Positions 26,205 to 33,198 of a stretch of DNA of 64,000 bases are shown piece after piece. The position numbers and the translations under genes were made by a program. The stretch lies in contig NZ_JAINVH010000013.1 in assembly GCF_020400825.1 (NCBI RefSeq), positions 1-64,000 of the forward strand, in the 5' to 3' direction. The stretch is from Streptomyces sp. HPF1205 (GTDB taxonomy: Bacteria; Actinomycetota; Actinomycetes; Streptomycetales; Streptomycetaceae). Position 1 is the first letter of the stretch. Each line of letters starts with the position of its first letter. Under the pieces are notes generated by a model. The model searched no databases, was not told where the DNA came from, and was given only the letters and a program-made list of their open reading frames with translations.

Positions 26205-26966
26205 TCAGTAGCCCCGGCGGTAGTTGTCGGCGGTGGCGTCGTCCAGCTTGTGGGCCCGGCGGTCGCGTTCGGCCGCGAGTTCGGCCAGGGCGTCGGCGAG
26301 GCGGTCGAGGACGGTCGCCGCCCAGCGGTCGGCGACCACGGGGACGTCCTGGGCGCCGGGCGCGGGTGCGTACGCCTCGTCGAGGGCCGCCTCGGCCGCC
26401 GCGCCCGCCGACCCCCCGGTGACGGCCCACGCCGCCGGGTCTTCCGCCTGCGCCTCCGTCTCGGCCTGCTCCTGGGCTTCCGCCTCTCCCGCTCCCTCCC
26501 CGGCGGGCCCCGGCACCAGTCCGACGGCGGCCGCCAGAGCGCCGAGCACCGGCTCGCCCGCGTCGCGGCGGGCCGCCGCCTGGCGTCTGGCGGCGGTGTC
26601 GGCCAGCACCGGTTCGCCGGCCTTGAACACCACCCAGCGCCGCCGTTCCTCCTGCCGGACCTCGCCCAGCGACTCCAGCTCCGCCAGATAGGCGTCGGCC
26701 AGCCCGCGGCCGCGGCGCCACAGCCAGTCGGTGACGTCCTCGTACGGTTCCGCGCGCCGCACTTGGTGCGACGCCTCCGTCAGCAGCCGGTCCCCGGCCG
26801 GACCGCTCGTCTCGGGCAGGATGCGGGCGCCGTCCAGCACGATCACCCCCGCGCCCAGGAGGTCGATGGCCTCGGCGCCCGCCAGCGCGAGCGACAGATC
26901 GCCCTGATCCACCGGTCGGCCGGACGGCTCCAGGGCTAGAATCATCAGGTCGTGCGCTGTGGTCAT
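26205..26966 (-). CDS. GPP34 (GOLPH3/Vps74-like) domain protein
   Basis: This 253-residue protein matches the GPP34 pattern: MTTAHDLMILALEPSGRP at the start, SLALAGAEAIDLLGAGVIVL, LLTEASHQVRRAEPYEDVTDWLWRRG (in parts: EDVTDWLWRRG) and ERRRWVVFKAGEP. A Glu/Ala-rich insert at about 155-195 interrupts the C-terminal half, and the protein ends DNYRRGY. In eukaryotes the family binds phosphatidylinositol 4-phosphate and sorts Golgi glycosyltransferases; streptomycetes carry several such proteins of undefined role. The neighbouring gene is a membrane glycosyltransferase, convergent with it. The ATG at 26966 is the natural start. Confidence 0.85.
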   Translation of the reverse strand: MTTAHDLMILALEPSGRPVDQGDLSLALAGAEAIDLLGAGVIVLDGARILPETSGPAGDRLLTEASHQVRRAEPYEDVTDWLWRRGRGLADAYLAELESLGEVRQEERRRWVVFKAGEPVLADTAARRQAAARRDAGEPVLGALAAAVGLVPGPAGEGAGEAEAQEQAETEAQAEDPAAWAVTGGSAGAAAEAALDEAYAPAPGAQDVPVVADRWAATVLDRLADALAELAAERDRRAHKLDDATADNYRRGY

Positions 26967-27152
26967 GTACGGCTCCAGACCTCGTTGGTCGGCGGCCGTG
27001 CCGGGCCCCGGCCCCGGCCGGGCCCGTCCGCCCGGACCTCTCCATGATCCCTCGGATCGTGTCCGGACGGCGGTCACAACAGGCGGACGGCCCGCGTCAT
27101 GTCGATGACGGGGCGGAAGGTCCGCCCGAGCCCGCGACAACGGAGCGATGCC

Positions 27153-27992
27153 ATGACAGCACTCCCCATCCTGGTCACCGGCGGTACCGGGACCCTCGGC
27201 CGCCGCCTGGTCCCGCGGCTGCGGGCGGCCGGTGCCCAGGTCCGTGTCCTCACCCGCGGCGCGGCCCGCGCGGACGAGGCCGGAATCACCTACGTGACCG
27301 GCGACCTCACCACCGGCGAGGGCGTCGAGGCGGCGGTGACGGGAGTGGGCACGATCGTGCACTGCGCGGGCACCGGCAAGGGGGACGACGAACTGACCCG
27401 GCGCCTTGTCGCGGCGGTGAAGGCGGTGGGCACCGAGCCGCACCTGGTGTTCATCTCGGTCGTCGGCGCCGACCGCGTCCCGGTGAACAGCGCCGTCGAC
27501 CGGGCGATGTTCTCGTACTTCGGTTTCAAGCGGGCCGCCGAGCAGGTCGTCGCCGAGTCGGGGCTGCCGTGGACCACGCTGCGCGCGGCGCAGTTCCACG
27601 ACCTGGTGCTGACCGTGGCGCGGGCGATGACCAAGCTGCCGGTCGTCCCCTGCCCCGCCGGCATGGCCTTCCAGCCGGTCGACACCGACGAGGTCGCCGC
27701 CCGCCTCACCGAACTCGCCCTGGGCGAGCCCGCCGGGCTCGTCCCCGACATGGCGGGTCCGCGCGTCGTGCCGTTCGCCGATCTCGTACGCGCCTACCTC
27801 CGCGCCACCGGGCGCCGCCGGCTCCTGCTGCCCCTTCCCCTCCCGGGCGCCGGGGCCCGCGCCATCCGCTCGGGGGCCACCGTCGCGCCGGACCACGCGG
27901 TGGGCACGCGCACCTGGGAGGACTTCCTGAGCGGCCTGGAGGACGCGAAGGGTGCGAAGGGCGTGCGGACGGCGTCGTCGGCGTCGTCCTGA
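27153..27992 (+). CDS. NAD(P)H-binding atypical SDR (NmrA-like)
   Basis: This 279-residue protein starts with the Rossmann motif ILVTGGTGTLGRRLVPRL and continues with VTGDLTTGEGVEAAVTGVGTI, then HLVFISVVGADRVP and FGFKRAAEQVVAESGLPWTTLRAAQF (in parts), which are signs of the complex/atypical SDR group that includes NmrA-like and NAD(P)H-binding proteins. It lacks the classical YxxxK arrangement, so it may be a sensor or a reductase of quinone type. The ATG follows CGGAG by 6 bases. It is divergent from the GPP34 gene. Confidence 0.86.
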   Translation: MTALPILVTGGTGTLGRRLVPRLRAAGAQVRVLTRGAARADEAGITYVTGDLTTGEGVEAAVTGVGTIVHCAGTGKGDDELTRRLVAAVKAVGTEPHLVFISVVGADRVPVNSAVDRAMFSYFGFKRAAEQVVAESGLPWTTLRAAQFHDLVLTVARAMTKLPVVPCPAGMAFQPVDTDEVAARLTELALGEPAGLVPDMAGPRVVPFADLVRAYLRATGRRRLLLPLPLPGAGARAIRSGATVAPDHAVGTRTWEDFLSGLEDAKGAKGVRTASSASS

Positions 27993-28075
27993 GCGACGGG
28001 GACCGGCACGCGGGGCCGCGGCGGCCGCGGTCCGCCCTCTCCCGGCGCTCCGGCGGCCGCTCTATGGTGAGCGCC

Positions 28076-28864
28076 ATGGACGTGGGCACGGGCCCGGGTC
28101 CGGAGCCGGGCCCGGCCCCGGACCCGGACCCGGAGGCGGATTCGGGCGCCGGCGCGGACGTAGAGGTGGACCAGGGCGCGGACGCGGCCCTGGCGGCGGG
28201 CGCGGACGCGGCCCAGGCGGCGGGCGCGGACCCTCGGTGGCCGGCGCCGGACGCGAGCGTGCTGCCGTACGGGGAGCGGGTGGCCGTGGCCACGCTGGCC
28301 CTGTACGGCACGCTGTTCGTGGTGACCGCCGGGCCCGCGGCACGCTTCGCCCTCCTGGCCCGCGGCTACCCGGTCGTGTGGGCCTTCAGCGGCCTGTTCG
28401 GAGCGGCCGCCCTCGTCTTCCTGGCCGCCTGCCTGCGCGGGCTGCGACTGCGCCACCTGAAGCTCGCGCTCGACGCCACCGGCGTGTGGGTGCTCGACCG
28501 CGGGCGGACCGCGGTGATCCCGTGGGCGTCCCTGGGCGCGGCCGGCCTGTACTGGACGGAGAAGCAGGGGCGGGAGGCCCTGCTGAGCCTGGAACTGTGC
28601 CCGCTCGAACCCGTCGACCACCCCGACCCCCTGCTGCGGAACTTCGTCCGGGACGCCACCCCGGAGGCGCCCTGCCTGCCTCGCATGCGCTACCGGATCC
28701 AGGCCCGCCCGGTGCGCCGCGGCTTCCAGGAGACGTGCGAGCACTGGTGCCCCCCTGACCTGTGGTTCGGCCGCCAACTCCAGCCCAGCACCTACGACAC
28801 GGAACGCCCACCCGCCCCACCCCCGACCGTCCATGCGACGCCGACCCCGCCCGAGCCGCGGTAG
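28076..28864 (+). CDS. Membrane protein of unknown function with acidic repetitive head
   Basis: This 262-residue protein begins with about 60 residues rich in Pro, Gly, Asp and Ala, with short repeats (PGPEPGP, PDPDPE, GADAA). Two hydrophobic helices follow (about 70-90 and 97-120), then a soluble domain of alternating strands (LALDATGVWVLDRGRTAVIPWASLGAAGLY, in parts: GVWVLDRGRTAVIPWASL) which looks like the PH-like fold of many actinobacterial membrane proteins. The ATG at 28076 is preferred because a TATGGT box ends 7 bases upstream; ATG 28064 and GTG 28067 are in the same frame. No function can be given. Confidence 0.72.
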   Translation: MDVGTGPGPEPGPAPDPDPEADSGAGADVEVDQGADAALAAGADAAQAAGADPRWPAPDASVLPYGERVAVATLALYGTLFVVTAGPAARFALLARGYPVVWAFSGLFGAAALVFLAACLRGLRLRHLKLALDATGVWVLDRGRTAVIPWASLGAAGLYWTEKQGREALLSLELCPLEPVDHPDPLLRNFVRDATPEAPCLPRMRYRIQARPVRRGFQETCEHWCPPDLWFGRQLQPSTYDTERPPAPPPTVHATPTPPEPR

Positions 28865-28892
28865 CCGCAGGGCCGACACCTTGGGACGATCC

Positions 28893-29360
28893 CTATCGGG
28901 CGCGCGGCTTCCCGTGAAGCTCGGCTCGAAGGGCGAGGGCCATTCGGTCGGCCTCCTGAGCCGTGACCCGCTCCTGCTCAGGACGGCGAAGCAGGTCGAA
29001 GACGCCGGGGCCGCGGTGTTCCGCGGGCAGGTCCGGCATGCGCGGGACGATGTGAAAGTGCACGTGAGCGAAGCCTTCGGCCTCGGCGAACTGGACCACA
29101 TAGGTCTTGAGGCAACCGGTCGCGCGGCGCAGAGCCCGGGAAAGCACCACTTGCCACACCCCCAGCGCGCCGGCCTCGGCATCCGTCAGGTCATGGACGG
29201 CGGTCACGTGGCGGCGGGGCAGCAGCACGAGCCAGCCGTGCACGGCGGTGCCGAGGGCGTGCGCTGCCCGCCAATGCCGGTCGAACGCGATGCACTCACG
29301 TGGTGGAAGCTCGTCGAACTCGGCTTCCTTGCGGCACGCGTAGCAGTCGGCGATTGTCAT
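28893..29360 (-). CDS. HIT-family hydrolase
   Basis: This 155-residue protein has the histidine triad HVHFHIVPR (His 99, 101, 103) and the preceding strand pattern of HIT nucleotide hydrolases/transferases, which cleave nucleoside phosphoramidates or dinucleoside polyphosphates. An N-terminal CYAC pair (Cys6, Cys9) may help bind zinc, as in other HIT proteins. Length is normal and the frame is intact. It is the gene at the far end of the accessory stretch downstream of msrA and is preceded, on its coding strand, by a PIN-domain remnant on the other strand. Confidence 0.88.
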   Translation of the reverse strand: MTIADCYACRKEAEFDELPPRECIAFDRHWRAAHALGTAVHGWLVLLPRRHVTAVHDLTDAEAGALGVWQVVLSRALRRATGCLKTYVVQFAEAEGFAHVHFHIVPRMPDLPAEHRGPGVFDLLRRPEQERVTAQEADRMALALRAELHGKPRAR

Positions 29361-29404
29361 GGCCCCGGATCGTAGGGCCGCGCCGTGAACCCGGGCGAGG
29401 CCAG

Positions 29405-29656
29405 CTGCCTTTGCTTCTCGACTGCCTGCGGGCGCGCGTGTCCCCCGTCGAGGACTACACCACAGACGTAGCCGTGATTCACGCGCGTCTGCTGGCGCAC
29501 GTCCGGCGGGCGGGGAAACCGCGGGGGGCTCACGACCTGATCATTGCCGCGACCGCTGCCGCGACCGCCAGAACCCTCGTCACCTTCGACGGCAAAGCCG
29601 CCTTCGACGACTTGCCCGGCGTACACGCCCTGTACGTCAATCCGGCCGCCGGCTGA
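29405..29656 (+). pseudogene. C-terminal remnant of a PIN-domain (VapC-like) toxin
   Basis: About 83 codons read VEDYTTDVAVIHARLLAHVR, then GAHDLIIAATAAATARTLVTFD and DLPGVHALYVN, which is the second half of a VapC-type PIN ribonuclease, with the acidic residue of AHDLIIAA and a late FD in place. The first half, with the initial D and the E of the active site, is missing: the frame upstream (29300-29404) bears no PIN character, and no VapB-like antitoxin is found. I read it as a truncated, inactive toxin. Confidence 0.65.
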
Positions 29657-29730
29657 CAACCGGCAAGCTCAGCCGTCGAACTCGGCGATCCCCGTCGGGC
29701 AGGACTCGCCCCAGCCACCCTCGACAGGGT

Positions 29731-29812
29731 CACTCAGCTTGGCCCCCCGCCCCGCCCGGCCCGCGGTAGCCATAAGGGTTCTGGTCGAGGTATCGCTGGT
29801 GGTGGCAGTACG
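29731..29812 (-). repeat. Degraded copy of the msrA 3' end (copy C)
   Basis: On the minus strand this reads YLDQNPYGYRGPGGAGG, clearly related to the MsrA C-terminus QYLARNPYGYCGLGGTG encoded at 32.45 kb, but with the resolving Cys changed to Arg and an altered end. It starts about 20 bases downstream of the XRE gene stop. It has no start region of its own and is not a gene. Confidence 0.75.
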
Positions 29813-29831
29813 TCCCGGCCTTCTTGGCTGA

Positions 29832-30143
29832 TCAGGCCGCGTGCGGGACGAACGAGACGTGGGTCTCGTCGGAGTCGATGGACACGTCCAGCGCGGCGTC
29901 GAGTGCGGTGGCCAGGGCACGGAGAAGCGGAAGGGTGGGGGAGGTTCCGCCGCCTTCGATGCGGTCGATGTCGTCCGTTGTCAGGCCGGCGCGGCGCGCG
30001 AGGGTCGCCTGGTCGAGGCCCAGGGTCGTTCGGCGGTCGTAGACGGCCTGGCCCAGCGCGATGGCGGCTCCGGCTTCGACGTATGCGGGGTCGGCGCGAT
30101 GTTCTTCAGGGACCGTCCAGGAGGTGTGGTAGCCCGCGCTCAC
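29832..30143 (-). CDS. XRE-family helix-turn-helix protein, antitoxin-like
   Basis: This 103-residue protein has a helix-turn-helix at about 35-90 (RTTLGLDQATLARRAGLTTDDIDRIEGG, in parts: LDQATLARRAGLTTDDIDRIE). It is typical of small Xre regulators paired with RelE/HigB-like toxins. The GTG start overlaps a purine-rich stretch (GGGAGGCGG). Upstream on the same strand lie the broken toxin-like gene and DUF6247 gene, so it may have been part of a toxin-antitoxin group, though 179 bases separate it from them. An msrA 3'-end fragment follows. Confidence 0.8.
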   Translation of the reverse strand: MSAGYHTSWTVPEEHRADPAYVEAGAAIALGQAVYDRRTTLGLDQATLARRAGLTTDDIDRIEGGGTSPTLPLLRALATALDAALDVSIDSDETHVSFVPHAA

Positions 30144-30322
30144 CCGCCTCCCTTCTGGTTCCGTATGGCCCGTTGGACTTGCTGCTCCTCGTGCCGCGCC
30201 TGCTGTGCCAGGTGGCCGGTCGGCGAGGCTTGATTGCAGTCGGGTTGGCGGAGCCCAGGTCGTCCGTCGACCCCGCCCCGGACCTCATCCGACCGGCGTG
30301 ACGACCAAGGCAGCGCGGGAGA

Positions 30323-30600
30323 CTACAGCGCGTCGAAGGGCGGCACGATGCGCACCACGATGATGAGCGGGTCCCGGGGCGCCACCAGGAAGTAGAACCA
30401 GCCACCGGCGGCATCCATCCGGCGGAGGCCGCCGATTCTGGGACCGTCGCCGAAGTCGCTGATGTCGATGCCCATGCCGGCCAGGTCGACGAGTTACTGT
30501 AGCCCGCCAGTCGTTCCACTTCGGTCACTGCATGGTCGGGGATGCCGCCTGTTACGTGGTCGTGGTTCGGGTCGTACTCCCAGCGCCAGTCGTGGCTCAC
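30323..30600 (-). pseudogene. Frameshifted RelE-like toxin gene
   Basis: The first part reads SHDWRWEYDPNHDHVTGG and AVTEVERLAGYSN; the frame then fails, and in another frame the product resumes as LVDLAGMGIDISDFGDGPRI, WFYFLVAPRDPLIIVVRIV and PPFDAL before a TAG at 30323-30325. The halves meet near 30490, where one base is missing or two are extra (the total, 278 bases, is not a multiple of three). WEYDP starts and a small basic RelE-like body are known from Streptomyces toxins next to antitoxins. The start (GTG at 30600) overlaps the stop of the DUF6247 gene in GTGA. Programmed shifting is possible but less likely than decay. Confidence 0.65.
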
Positions 30601-30950
30601 CGGGTCAGGAGGCCGAGGGCCTGGTGGGCCTCGTCCAGGATCCGGCCGATCTCGGAGGCGGCCTGCCGTGCCTGGGTGGCGTGGCCCGACTCGGCGGTGT
30701 CCTCCCAATGCCGGAGCTCAGCCGCCAGGTGGGGCTGGCGCTGGATGTGGACGTAGACGCCCCATTGGGCGACGAATCGCTGCAGCGGTGCCAGATCGGA
30801 GCCCTCACGGGACTGGTCGGCCGCTTGGTCCAGCTCCCGGGCGAAGGCCGGAAGCGCGGCCGGCGCGATCCGGCTGACGGCCTGTCGCAGGGCGGCGACC
30901 GTGGCCGGCGGCTGCGGGATGAGCGGTTGCCCGGCGGCCGAGGTAGACAT
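30597..30950 (-). CDS. DUF6247 family protein, probable antitoxin partner
   Basis: This 117-residue protein reads ALRQAVSRIAPAALPAFARELDQAADQ (in parts: RIAPAALPAFARELDQA), LAPLQRFVAQWGVYVHIQRQP, then a helical end. I recognise the streptomycete DUF6247 type, usually encoded directly before a small RelE-like gene. Here its stop overlaps the start of such a gene (frameshifted) in GTGA, so the two would be translated together. I infer an antitoxin role from that coupling. The ATG at 30950 follows GGGAG; a longer frame from 30962 has no ribosome-binding site. Confidence 0.8.
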   Translation of the reverse strand: MSTSAAGQPLIPQPPATVAALRQAVSRIAPAALPAFARELDQAADQSREGSDLAPLQRFVAQWGVYVHIQRQPHLAAELRHWEDTAESGHATQARQAASEIGRILDEAHQALGLLTR

Positions 30951-31089
30951 GAACGCTCCCATGGACGCGATTCTGGTCCCGTACGTCAGCGTATCGGGGG
31001 TGAACGCCTTCCCGCCGCTCGAACGAGTGACGGGGATGCGTCGTGACCGGGGCGAGGCCAGGTGCCGCCCCGCTCGTGGTCCCGGCGAC

Positions 31090-31190
31090 TCACCCCTCGA
31101 CCCGCTCCACCCCGGCCGGAAGGGCCACCCCCGTCCCGCCCAGCCCGCAGTAGCCGTCTTTATTTGCGGTGGAGGTACTGCTGGCGGCTG
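31090..31190 (-). repeat. Copy of the msrA 3' end (copy B)
   Basis: Bases 31090-31157 match 32386-32453, the last 68 bases of msrA, at 65 of 68 positions by my count; both end on the same TGA. On the minus strand the copy reads GYCGLGGTGVALPAGVERVEG. Upstream of this the match weakens, though QQYL can still be read before a TAA. It lies between the SUKH-like gene and the DUF6247 gene. Confidence 0.85.
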
Positions 31191-31233
31191 GGGTCGCCGG
31201 TATTGCTGCGTTTGCGGTAGCGCCTATGGCGAG

Positions 31234-31854
31234 TCACGGGCGTTTTCCGCGGTGAGTGCCGACGCTGTTGTGGGTCCGCCTCTGGTATTGGTCGGCGTGG
31301 GTGCGTAGCCAGTCGGTGAAGGTCGGGGCGGCAGGGAACGGGATGACGTCGGGGTGGTAGCCCTCGTCGTAGCTCCAGACTTCCGGGTCGGGGCCGGTGC
31401 CGTGGAGGAAGGCGAAGCAGTAGCCCTGGTGCATGAGGATCACTCGGTCCGTCGGGCCCAGGGCGAAGGTGGTGTGGTTCTCCCTCAGCAGATCGTCGGC
31501 TGCTTCACGCAGGCCCAGCACCTCGGGGTGGAAGACATCGCTGCCTTGCAGGAGGCGACCGATCCCGCCGCCGATGAGTTCGAGGAAGCAGCGGTAGGCG
31601 GTTCCGACCGGAGCCGCCTGGTCACGTGCTATGGCATCGATTTCCTGGGCTGACAGGCCAAGCGGCGTCGAGGCAGTAGCCGCTCGGCGGTCGACCAGGC
31701 CGGCCACCACTGCGCGTACCCGCTCGTCCGGAGTCATTAAGGGCCACGCCGCGTCGTCAATGCGGTGTGCTGGTCCTGCGGGTAGCTCTGCCTCGGGTTC
31801 GGCTGCAGCACCGGCTTGGCCACCGTTTCGGAACCGGAACCATTCCCGCGACAT
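31234..31854 (-). CDS. SUKH (SMI1/KNR4-like) protein, possible immunity protein
   Basis: This 206-residue soluble protein resembles SMI1/KNR4-type (SUKH) proteins: GLSAQEIDAIARDQ, RCFLELIGGGIGRLLQGSDVF (in parts: FLELIGGGIG), LGPTDRVILMHQGYCFAFLH, EVWSYDEGY and FTDWLRTHADQY follow in the usual order. Many SUKH proteins neutralise polymorphic toxins; no toxin is adjacent, so it may be an orphan immunity gene. Leu39 is encoded by TTA (31738-31740), the codon read by the bldA tRNA in Streptomyces, so its translation may be limited to late growth. The ATG at 31854 is taken over one at the longer frame from 31902. Confidence 0.75.
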   Translation of the reverse strand: MSREWFRFRNGGQAGAAAEPEAELPAGPAHRIDDAAWPLMTPDERVRAVVAGLVDRRAATASTPLGLSAQEIDAIARDQAAPVGTAYRCFLELIGGGIGRLLQGSDVFHPEVLGLREAADDLLRENHTTFALGPTDRVILMHQGYCFAFLHGTGPDPEVWSYDEGYHPDVIPFPAAPTFTDWLRTHADQYQRRTHNSVGTHRGKRP

Positions 31855-32008
31855 CAAGCGCCCCTTCCCCCGACTGCTCGTTTCGGCTTCGCAGAGCGAC
31901 ACTCGTTCGTCGGCTGCCGCTCCACAAAGGCTTTTAGCGAGGCTTGCGCACGTCGGCCACCGAGAGTGGTCGCGACCCGCAAGCCGCCTGCCTGCCTGCC
32001 GGTCCCTG

Positions 32009-32389
32009 TTACGAGCGGAGATCTGGGGGCGGTGGCCACGGCGTCGGCCCGTCGCACACGCGGTACTGGCTCAACACGCCGATGACGGCCTCGGCCTGGG
32101 CGGTGAGCGTGTCGTCCGCGGTGCCGAGGAGTTGGATCGAGACGGCGGAGCCGCCGACCGCCTGGGCGATGCGGAGATCCACCTGGGTGCGGCCGGCCAG
32201 GGGATAGCGGAACCAGGCCGTGGCAGGCCGGTCGTCGTCCGTGCCGGACAGGCCGTACTCGACCGCTTGCTAGTCGGCGTCATCGAAGTCGTAGCCGATG
32301 AGGTCGGACACGACTGCGCAGAGCGGCCGGAGGTTGGACTCCAGCACCCAGCCGCTCACGAAGACGGGGTCACTCCTGCCCGTTGTCAC
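32009..32389 (-). pseudogene. Conserved hypothetical gene interrupted by one in-frame TAG
   Basis: The reading frame runs 127 codons from GTG 32389 to TAA 32009 with a single stop, TAG at 32270-32272 (codon 40). Either side of it the product looks real: SGWVLESNLRPLCAVVSDLIGYDFDDAD before, then QAVEYGLSGTDDDRPATAWF (first part) and YPLAGRTQVDLRIAQAVGG (second part), ending YRVCDGPTP. A TGG to TAG change, restoring DADWQAVEYG, would explain it. The beginning overlaps the msrA stop in GTGA, although a GTG ten codons on may be the true start. I do not know the function. Confidence 0.7.
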
Positions 32390-33054
32390 CCCTCGACCCG
32401 CGCCACCCCGGCCGGAAAGGCGACCCCCGTCCCGCCCAGCCCGCAGTAGCCGTACGGGTTACGGGCGAGGTACTGCTGGTGGTACGCGCGGGCCGGGTAG
32501 AAGGGGTGGGGGGTGGCCGGGAGGATGTCGGTGGTGATGCGGCCGTGGCCGGCGGCGGACAGGGCGTGCTGGTAGGCGGCCCGGGACCGTTCGGCCGCCG
32601 CCTGCTGGGCGGGGGAGTGGGTGAACAGGACCGAACGGACGTGGGTGCCGACGTCGTTGCCCTGGCGGAAGCCCTGCGTGGGGTCGTGCGACTCCCAGAA
32701 GAGGGCCAGCAGGTCGCCGTACGCCACCCGGGCCGGGTCGAACACGACGCGTACCGTCTCCGCGTGGCCGGTCAGGCCGGTGCGTACCTCGTCGTCGACC
32801 GGGTGGGGCGTGTGGCCGCCCTGGAAGCCGGTCAGTGTCGTCCACACCCCGGCGGTCTGCCAGAACCTGCGCTCGGCGCCCCAGAAGCAGCCCACCGCGA
32901 AGTCCGCGACCTCGAAGCCCGCGGGGTAGGGGCCCTGGAGCGCGGTCCCGAGGACGAGGTGCCGTTCGGGGACCTCGTACGCGAGTGCGGGGCGGCCGGG
33001 CGGCGCCTCCTCGCGGGTGGGCAGGCGCAGGTCACGGCCGCGTGCGAAGAGCAT
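32386..33054 (-). CDS. msrA: Peptide methionine sulfoxide reductase MsrA
   Basis: This 222-residue enzyme repairs S-methionine sulfoxide in oxidised proteins. The catalytic motif GCFWGAE places the nucleophile at Cys56, and NPYGYCGLGGTG near the C-terminus supplies a resolving Cys204. Glu and Tyr residues of the active site region (FQGGHTPHP, GHAETVRVVFDP) are present. The longer actinobacterial N-terminus (residues 1-48) is normal. The 3' end of this gene occurs again, degraded, at 31.1 kb and 29.8 kb, suggesting that it has served as an insertion point. Confidence 0.96.
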   Translation of the reverse strand: MLFARGRDLRLPTREEAPPGRPALAYEVPERHLVLGTALQGPYPAGFEVADFAVGCFWGAERRFWQTAGVWTTLTGFQGGHTPHPVDDEVRTGLTGHAETVRVVFDPARVAYGDLLALFWESHDPTQGFRQGNDVGTHVRSVLFTHSPAQQAAAERSRAAYQHALSAAGHGRITTDILPATPHPFYPARAYHQQYLARNPYGYCGLGGTGVAFPAGVARVEG

Positions 33055-33198
33055 GCTGTCCCCCTCGTCCCGTCATGGACCTTTCTCGTCCCCCGTACGG
33101 CACCCGCGTCCCCCGTACGGCACGTGCGTACCGCCATTGTCCGTCCGCCGGCGCTCGCCGGGTAGCCCGCCGGGCCGCTGCGGCGGGCCCGCGGCCCG

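Noticed and set aside
26008..26211. Small rightward frame of 67 codons after the glycosyltransferase gene
   Set aside because: Built of GGCGGGCGC-type repeats giving Gly/Ala/Arg-rich sequence, with no ribosome-binding site and overlap with the GPP34 gene end.
29405..29656. Active VapC toxin
   Set aside because: The N-terminal half with essential acidic residues is missing and there is no antitoxin gene.
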